From: Didymodactylos carnosus
Lineage: Eukaryota > Rotifera > Eurotatoria > Philodinida > Philodinidae
Assembly (NCBI GenBank): GCA_905250885.1
Contig: CAJNOQ010002502.1
Location: 1 to 24,012 of the forward strand
Reading direction: 5' to 3'
DNA length: 24,012 nucleotides
How positions within the stretch are numbered: position 1 is the first letter of the stretch; each line of letters opens with the position of its first letter. This document shows positions 18,862 to 24,012 of this stretch, in pieces. Both the position numbers and the translations under genes were made by a program. A model generated the notes under the pieces. The model had not been told where the DNA came from, did not search any database, and was given only the letters and a program-made list of their open reading frames with translations.

Positions 18862-20429
18862 ATGGGTATCCTTGAAAGAATAGCAGATATCGAATCTGAG
18901 ATGGATCGAACTCAGAAAAATAAAGCAACAGCAAGACATTTAGGCTTATTGAAAGCACAATTAGCCAAACTAAGGTTTTATTTATTTATTTTTTTATTAA
19001 TGTTTCAAATGTTTAAATGTATAATATATTTTCATGTAGACGGGAATTAATCGAACCAAAAGGTGGAGGTGGTGGTAAAGGTGAAGGCTTTGATGTAGCA
19101 AAAACGGGCGATGCAAGAATTGGATTCGTCGGTTTTCCTTCTGTAGGCAAGGTAAGAATGATGAGATATATATTTCTTGCAATAAAAGTCTCATTATTCA
19201 TTAGTTATTGTTCAATTTTTAGAGTACATTATTAACAAATTTAGCTGGAGTGTATTCTGAAGTAGCTGCATATGAATTTACTACTTTAACAACTGTGCCT
19301 GGTGTTATTCGTTATAAAGGTATACAAACAAATATACGATAATTATATCGTTATAACTATACATTTTTTTTAACTTTCAAAGGTGCAAAAATTCAATTAC
19401 TTGACCTTCCTGGCATCATTGAGGTAGACGTCAACTTAAAATTATTTTAAAAAGATACAATTTTTTAACATATATATCATACATTGTTCTAGGGAGCAAA
19501 AGATGGAAAAGGACGAGGTCGACAAGTCATTGCTGTTGGTAAGCTTTTAAATGACTCTCTTAAAGTATTATATATTTTGTATCAATGATTAGCGGTGACT
19601 ATACAATTACAAAGATTTAAAAGGTTATTCATAGAACATTTGTTGAATATTTTCTTCTTTTTTTTTGTTTAGCTCGAACATGCAATCTAATATTTATTGT
19701 CTTAGACGTTTTGAAACCATTGATACATAAAAGATTGTTAGAGAATGAACTTGAAGGATTTGGTATACGTTTAAATAAAGAGCCACCAAATATTTATTTT
19801 AAACGTAAAGATAAAGGAGGTTTAAATTATCAAGCACTGGTACCTCAAACATTATTAGATATTGAGACAATAAAAGCCATATTGGCTGAATATAAAATAC
19901 ATAATGCTGACATTATATTGAGATGTGACGCAACAGAAGATGATATTATTGATATTATCGAGGGAAATCGTATTTATGTTCCAGCGATTTATGTTTTAAA
20001 TAAAATTGATCAAATTTCAATTGAAGAATTAGATATTATTTATAAAATTCCGCATACTGTACCAATATCAGCTCATCATAAATGGAATTTTGATGATTTA
20101 TTGGAAAAAATGTGGGTTTATTTAAAATTAGTTCGAATCTATACAAAACCAAAAGGTCAGTGGTGTTTTTCAACAATTATTTTTTGTTCATTTATCTTTA
20201 CTTTGTTTAATAAATAGGTCAATTACCCGATTATCAAGCACCTGTTGTACTACTTCAAGGACACACAACTGTAGAAGATTTTTGCAATAAAATTCATCGA
20301 CAATTAATGGCCGATTTCAAGTATAGTCTTGTGTGGGGTTCTTCTGTAAAACATCTACCACAAAAAGTTGGAAAAGAACATGTGTTACTTGACGAAGATG
20401 TTGTGCAAATAGTTAAAAAATCAGGCTAA
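18862..20429 (+). CDS. DRG2: Developmentally regulated GTP-binding protein 2 (DRG2)
   Basis: Join 18862..18974, 19040..19151, 19223..19319, 19383..19423, 19493..19538, 19673..20155, 20218..20429, giving 367 residues (human DRG2 is 364). DRG2 is a conserved cytoplasmic GTPase of the Obg/DRG class, linked to translation and partnered by DFRP2/RWDD1. The N-terminus [36 protein letters not shown] is typical of DRG2 rather than DRG1. G1 is GFPSVGKST (69-77), split by intron 2. The switch region has [12 protein letters not shown]3 is DLPG (115-118) followed by the DRG glycine-rich [12 protein letters not shown]4 is NKID (246-249). The G5-like site is SAHHKWN (269-275), where SC/SA..K is usual. The C-terminal TGS domain (about 290-366) has [10 protein letters not shown] and [10 protein letters not shown]. 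An insertion-type S5D2L region lies about 155-230. A polyadenylation signal aataaa is at 20472-20477. Confidence 0.96.
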
Positions 20430-20471
20430 ACTCTGCTTATTGTTATTGATTCTTCTTTTTTCCACTAACTA

Positions 20472-20477
20472 AATAAA
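20472..20477 (+). terminator. Polyadenylation signal AATAAA of DRG2
   Basis: Canonical hexamer 43 nt after the DRG2 stop codon, followed by a T-rich stretch (tttttcgtttattatttt). Position and context fit cleavage shortly after. Confidence 0.7.
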
Positions 20478-20479
20478 CT

Positions 20480-21148
20480 ATTTTTCGTTTATTATTTTAT
20501 AATATTAAAAGACCGGCTCTATTCATGATAATTAGAAAATTTTCATCTGCCAAAATACAATTTGTCAGACTTGTTAGTTCTATAAACTGCTCGATTGATT
20601 AAAAACATATTTAATTGCTTTGTTTATGCTTTTCTCGAGCGATTATTAATTTAACTCTATTATTGTATTAGTGATTGCGATATTAACCATGGACTAAAGA
20701 AAGTTCAATAATATAAAAAGAAAAAAACGCTAAATATCTGTAGAGAAAAAAAAGAGTTTTTTCAGTTTATTTTCAATTGTTTTAAAATTTTTTTCTTTTG
20801 ATAAGTAATGATAAGTGATGTTGATGATAATTCAAGGTATCGGTCTCCAATTTTGGGGCTTTACGTAGAAATATGATCAAACATAAACTAAAACTAAGTC
20901 TTCTCCCTTTCAGGACAAATTGAAAACTCAATTGAACATCTTTTTGTTTGTATCGTAAATCTCTAGTTATCAAGGAAACTGTATTACAATCGTCACTTTT
21001 TTTTGACTTACAGCAAAATGAATGTAACTCGATGAGAAAACATGATGGAGAGTACCAAACTTTAGTAAATTCGTATCTTCTCAACGGAAGGTGATAGATC
21101 GCTGGAAACCGTCTTATTTTGTCTCAAGTTTTTAACTATTGCCTTTCA
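20480..21148. other. Intergenic DNA, no supported gene
   Basis: A minus-strand frame at 20782-21084 is open for 100 codons with several cysteines but shows no family motif or splice context. It is left uncalled. Nothing else was noted before the palindromic repeat. Confidence 0.35.
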
Positions 21149-21505
21149 CCAGTTTTTCATTGTACCACAGTACAACCCCCCTTAAATTTCATTCGATCAA
21201 GTTAAAAATTTTACCAGAGGTACTCAAGGTCATTTCGCAGAGGTAATTTTTGGAAAATTTTTTTGAGACCTTTCCTAGTCGAGTTATCGGAAAAAATACT
21301 GAAAAATGTCTCAAAAATCAAGTTTTTCAATTTTAGGAACCCTATAACTCCGTAAAGAAAGGTGTAAAATAAAATTCCAAAATTATACCTCTGCGCTATG
21401 ACTTTAAGTACCTCTGGTAAAATTTTGAACTCGATCGAATGAAATTTAAGGGGAGTTGTAATGTGGCACAATAAAGTCTGGTAGCAAAAAATTGTTTTCG
21501 AGAAA
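21149..21505. repeat. Imperfect long palindrome, MITE-like
   Basis: The left arm (about 21149-21285) and right arm (about 21340-21505) are inverted copies. cttaaatttcattcgatc (21181-21198) pairs with gatcgaatgaaatttaag (21433-21450), ttttaccagaggtact (21209-21224) with agtacctctggtaaaa (21407-21422), and cgcagaggta with tacctctgcg. Identity falls toward the middle (acctttc...gagttat) and outward (accagtttttcattgtacc against accagactttattgtgcc). The 103-codon minus-strand frame across it is an artefact of the repeat. It looks like an ageing MITE or a transposon end pair. Confidence 0.7.
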
Positions 21506-22178
21506 AAACGCATTTTGTACATAGGCCACTTTTGTCAGGGCATTTGCCGCGATGCTTATCTCTACGAAAACTCATCAGAAAATTCTAGAAAACATCTCAT
21601 TTTGAAGAAAACACTTTCTTCTATCAGACTGTGTGTAAGAAAAATTTTGAATGTACAGAAAAGAAGAGAAAAATTTTTGAAACTAACAAATTGAGTTTTT
21701 TAGGCTTTGAAGGAAAAACTTCAGAAATGCATAACTTTTTGAAGAAAAGTCGTAGAGAGCTGGCAGTGGTCTCATTTTGTAGCCCACACTTTCCTCTACA
21801 TTAGGGTATGCTCAGCTAAAAATCCGAAATTTTTTCAAAAAAGAGGGGGTGGGGTTACCCTTAATTTGAGATGAAAATTCAGATTGTTTTGTAGCAAATG
21901 CATGGCTCGATGATCAGATTGCTTTACGGGTGGAATGTGTTGATGATTATATTCGATTATGATTGTTGGAAGAATGTTGTTAAATGAATAACAATATTGA
22001 CGTAAATAAATAACAAACGTTAGTTTGCATCAAAGAAAGGAAAAAAACTCAATTCAGTTTACTAATTTATTTCGAAGGCGTATTGAGTCATTTGTAAAAT
22101 GAAATAATATTTCTGGAACACAACTCTCTATCCCATGAGTTTTTTCCTAAATAAAAGGCGATCTGGTTGTTATGATAT
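21506..22178. other. Probable repeat-derived non-coding DNA
   Basis: Purine-rich sequence such as aaatgcataactttttgaag followed by aaaagtcgtagagagctggc, ending in agagggggtggggttaccctt at about 21842-21862. It has the character of dispersed transposon-derived sequence rather than of a gene, but copies elsewhere cannot be checked here. Confidence 0.3.
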
Positions 22179-22189
22179 TTGTTCAACAA

Positions 22190-22465
22190 ATGTCCGTGGA
22201 GGAAAAGGACAATGGATATAATATTCAAGAGGGACAAAACTGCTTTGAGGATTTTGAAGATTTCAAAAGATTTGGAGGAATTTGAACAAGATTTTAAAAC
22301 ATTTGAAGAGATTTTAGAGATTCAAATCAGTTTTGTCTCCTTGGGTGACAAGGGAGAAAAAACTGATTTGAAGATTTGAAAGATTTGAAAAGATCTGAAT
22401 TGATTTGGATTGATTTGAAACATTTGAAGAGATTTCAGAGATTCAAATCAGTTTTGTTCCCCTTG
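22190..22465. repeat. Nested direct and inverted repeats (gatttgaa-rich)
   Basis: A 46-47 bp unit, aacatttgaagagatttnag then agattcaaatcagttttgt and c/tccttg, occurs twice (about 22298-22343 and 22418-22464). A hairpin is centred at about 22343: ttcaaatcagttttgtctcc and then ttgggtga, against the inverted partner ggagaaaaaactgatttgaa. Another inverted match to caagagggacaaaactgc lies at 22226-22243. The 66-codon frame at 22179-22379 is made of this repeat (Phe/Glu/Lys-rich) and is not called as a gene. Confidence 0.65.
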
Positions 22466-23010
22466 ATAATATTGCAGCTTTTTTCGATTGGGAATACTGC
22501 AATATATTTTTTTGCAAATAACAAAGTGAATGCAATAAAATCAATTTAAATTTGTTAAAAATGTCTATAAATAGAAGATAATAAATTAAAATTATAGCTT
22601 ATTATTAAAATTATATTATTATTATTATTAAGCAGTTAACATAGGATCAAGTAGTAAAACATTGTTCTAGATTCCAATAGATTTGGGAGAAAGAATTTCA
22701 CAGGAGATCAAACAAATAGAAAATGTTAGTATAACTTTCATATTGTATCTTCGTTAAAAACCAAATATCTTTCAGTGCCAAGATTTTTCAACAGTTATGT
22801 GTATTGTCGTAAGTCGTGTACCGTTTTTATTGATATCTCTAATACTCTTCTTCAGTTTTCTCTGTCTTATACTTTGCAAAAATATTTACCAATCTCTCTA
22901 ATTCTCTAGAAAGAAAAAGAAAAAGGTGTATGAAACAAAGACATTTATAACGGAGTTAAACGGAAACGGATGCATACAGTCTAAAACTAAAAGTATTAAC
23001 AACAAAAGAA
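22466..23010. other. Upstream region of the SLC5-like gene
   Basis: AT-rich, with an attatt run at about 22600-22630 (trinucleotide-like, attattatt). It presumably includes the promoter and 5' UTR of the transporter gene. No specific element was resolved. Confidence 0.35.
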
Positions 23011-23109
23011 ATGGATGAAGAAGTAGGAGTGACAAAAACAACACTACATTGGGCTGATATACTAGTATTATTGGCTTACTTTGCAATCGTTATTGGATTT
23101 GGAATATGG
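23011..23109 (+). CDS. First coding exon of an SLC5-like sodium/solute symporter (partial)
   Basis: The exon encodes 33 residues: MDEEVGVTKTTLHW, then ADILVLLAYFAIVIGFGIW, ending at a strong donor (TGG|gtaaga at 23110). The order of a short acidic N-terminus, a Trp-Ala-Asp-Ile start and a first helix ending in a small-residue G.GIW is typical of TM1 in the SGLT/SLC5 sodium:solute symporter family, where D.. V...YF......G.W is conserved. These carriers couple Na+ entry to uptake of sugars, vitamins or anions; the substrate cannot be told from TM1. No second exon is recognisable before 24012, so the first intron exceeds 900 nt. That is far longer than any other intron here, and it is filled with repeats. 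Confidence 0.62.
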
Positions 23110-23825
23110 GTAAGAATAAGTATAAGATATTAACTAACAAAATTATCGAGAGAAACACTTTTACACTCTTTGAGTGCAACTTTGTTCACGTGCTACAGTT
23201 GAAATTATGTGAATCAAACAGATTTTTCGGTTATTTTCGCTTTTTCTCGCTTTCGTAACTCTTCGCACATAATAATGTTCATTACAGTTTTGCATCCTAA
23301 ATTTCAAAACTGTAATGCACGGTGAATTAATTTTTGTGATAGATATACAACTAATTTGTAGGTTAGTAACTCAAAGCACCTTCTCACTTGTGCATAGCGA
23401 TCTTGTCTAAGTCTTGTAAGCGCCATATTCAACAGCGAGTGTAATCCGACAAAAAAATCTTCTATCGGCACTTTTTCGTTAACAGTAGAACTGATGCTTA
23501 TAAGCGCAACGCTCCAGTTATTACAAAATTAAGTAAGAGCAACTATAAAAAGAACTTCACGTGTGTTATGCAATAAGAGACAATAGCCATGTCCCAAAAA
23601 TACGTTTTTGCATGTGATCAATACACAATTCAAAAACCTATGCACTCAAAAAACATCACGTTAGATAATCTGTGATAAATACGTTTTACACCATTTCACA
23701 CGTGAAAAAACATTCATGTGTGATTAGGTGTGATTGACAACAAATTTTGCTCCAGTTACATATAATTTTCAACAGACGAAGTCTTATAATTGAAACCGTC
23801 GATTTAACTGATTTTATTAAAGTAC

Positions 23826-23886
23826 TAGTACGTATACTAAAACGTATTGGTACGTATACTAAAACGTATTAGTACGTATACTAAAA
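23826..23886. repeat. 22-bp tandem repeat, about 2.8 copies
   Basis: Units tagtacgtatactaaaacgt+at (23826-23847) and tggtacgtatactaaaacgt+at (23848-23869) differ at one base. A third partial unit, tagtacgtatactaaaa, starts at 23870. Each unit carries the palindrome-like core gtacgtatac. Confidence 0.9.
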
Positions 23887-23904
23887 TTTCGATAAAAATA
23901 CTAG

Positions 23905-23998
23905 AAATGATCCCGGATTTAGAAAAAAAATATTTTCGACAGAATTGATCCCGGAATAAACTAATTTTTATATTTATTGTGCAGAATTGATCCCGGAA
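23905..23998. repeat. Dispersed GATCCCGGA repeats
   Basis: The 17-mer cagaattgatcccggaa occurs at 23940-23956 and again at 23982-23998, 42 bp apart. A third, shorter match (aaatgatcccggat) lies at about 23906. The window ends here, so more copies may follow; this could be the edge of a longer array or element. Confidence 0.75.
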
Positions 23999-24012
23999 AA
24001 CTTTTTTTCTTT

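Larger units (their letters stand above)
23110..24012 (+). other. Partial first intron of the SLC5-like gene
   Basis: Starts with gtaaga and runs off the window. It contains a small hairpin, cattacagttttg (23280-23292) against caaaactgtaatg (23305-23317). There is a moderately CpG-containing patch at 23370-23520 and the tandem and dispersed repeats listed separately. No further exon of the symporter family was recognised. Confidence 0.45.

Noticed and set aside
20126-20140. gttcgaatc, resembling a tRNA B box
   Set aside because: It lies inside conserved DRG2 coding sequence and has no matching A box or cloverleaf.
20782-21084. 100-codon minus-strand frame
   Set aside because: Some cysteines but no motif, no neighbouring exons and no conservation signal by eye.
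22179-22379. 66-codon frame rich in Phe, Glu and Lys
   Set aside because: It is the translation of the nested gatttgaa repeat and carries no independent coding evidence.

Overview
The window reads as metazoan nuclear DNA. It is strongly AT-rich. The intact genes are split by very short GT-AG introns (54-71 nt, with one of 134 nt), and the conserved genes are eukaryotic or animal-specific families: a p24/TMED cargo receptor, a NHERF-type PDZ protein, the GTPase DRG2, a lamin-tail-domain protein and the first exon of an SLC5-like symporter. Gene style and the many small DNA-transposon remnants would suit a bdelloid rotifer or a similar small invertebrate genome. The species call is an inference and is not proven here.

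Layout on the + strand unless noted: lamin-tail-domain gene 1214-1744; decayed coding relics 1790-2035, 2150-2440 (minus) and a LINE relic 3214-3540 (minus); a foldback hairpin 3991-4175; a frameshifted pseudogene 4250-4727; a hAT-like remnant 5496-5788; TMED gene 6026-6938 (5 exons); an orphan exon-like ORF 7810-8028; a hAT-like MITE 8873-9677; a repeat-poor, gene-free stretch with microsatellites to 12.86 kb; NHERF-like gene 12863-13992 (5 exons); a long inverted-repeat element 15490-16412 carrying MULE-transposase-like coding remnants; an intronless minus-strand gene 16423-17697 with a weak Cet1-fold resemblance; DRG2 18862-20429 (7 exons); two palindromic or repeat-rich regions 21149-21505 and 22190-22465; and the first coding exon of an SLC5-like transporter 23011-23109, whose next exon lies beyond the window.

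The genes do not form an operon or a visible joint pathway. TMED acts in ER-Golgi traffic, NHERF scaffolds membrane proteins at the cortex, DRG2 is a translation-associated GTPase and SLC5 proteins are Na+-coupled transporters. The minus-strand gene and DRG2 are divergent and could share a 1.16 kb promoter region. The least ordinary things here are the young, nearly identical inverted repeat lying directly against the 3' end of the minus-strand gene, and the possible Cet1-like fold of that gene's product. No rRNA, tRNA, CRISPR array or bacterial-type system was seen. All splice sites were placed by hand from reading frame and family conservation.
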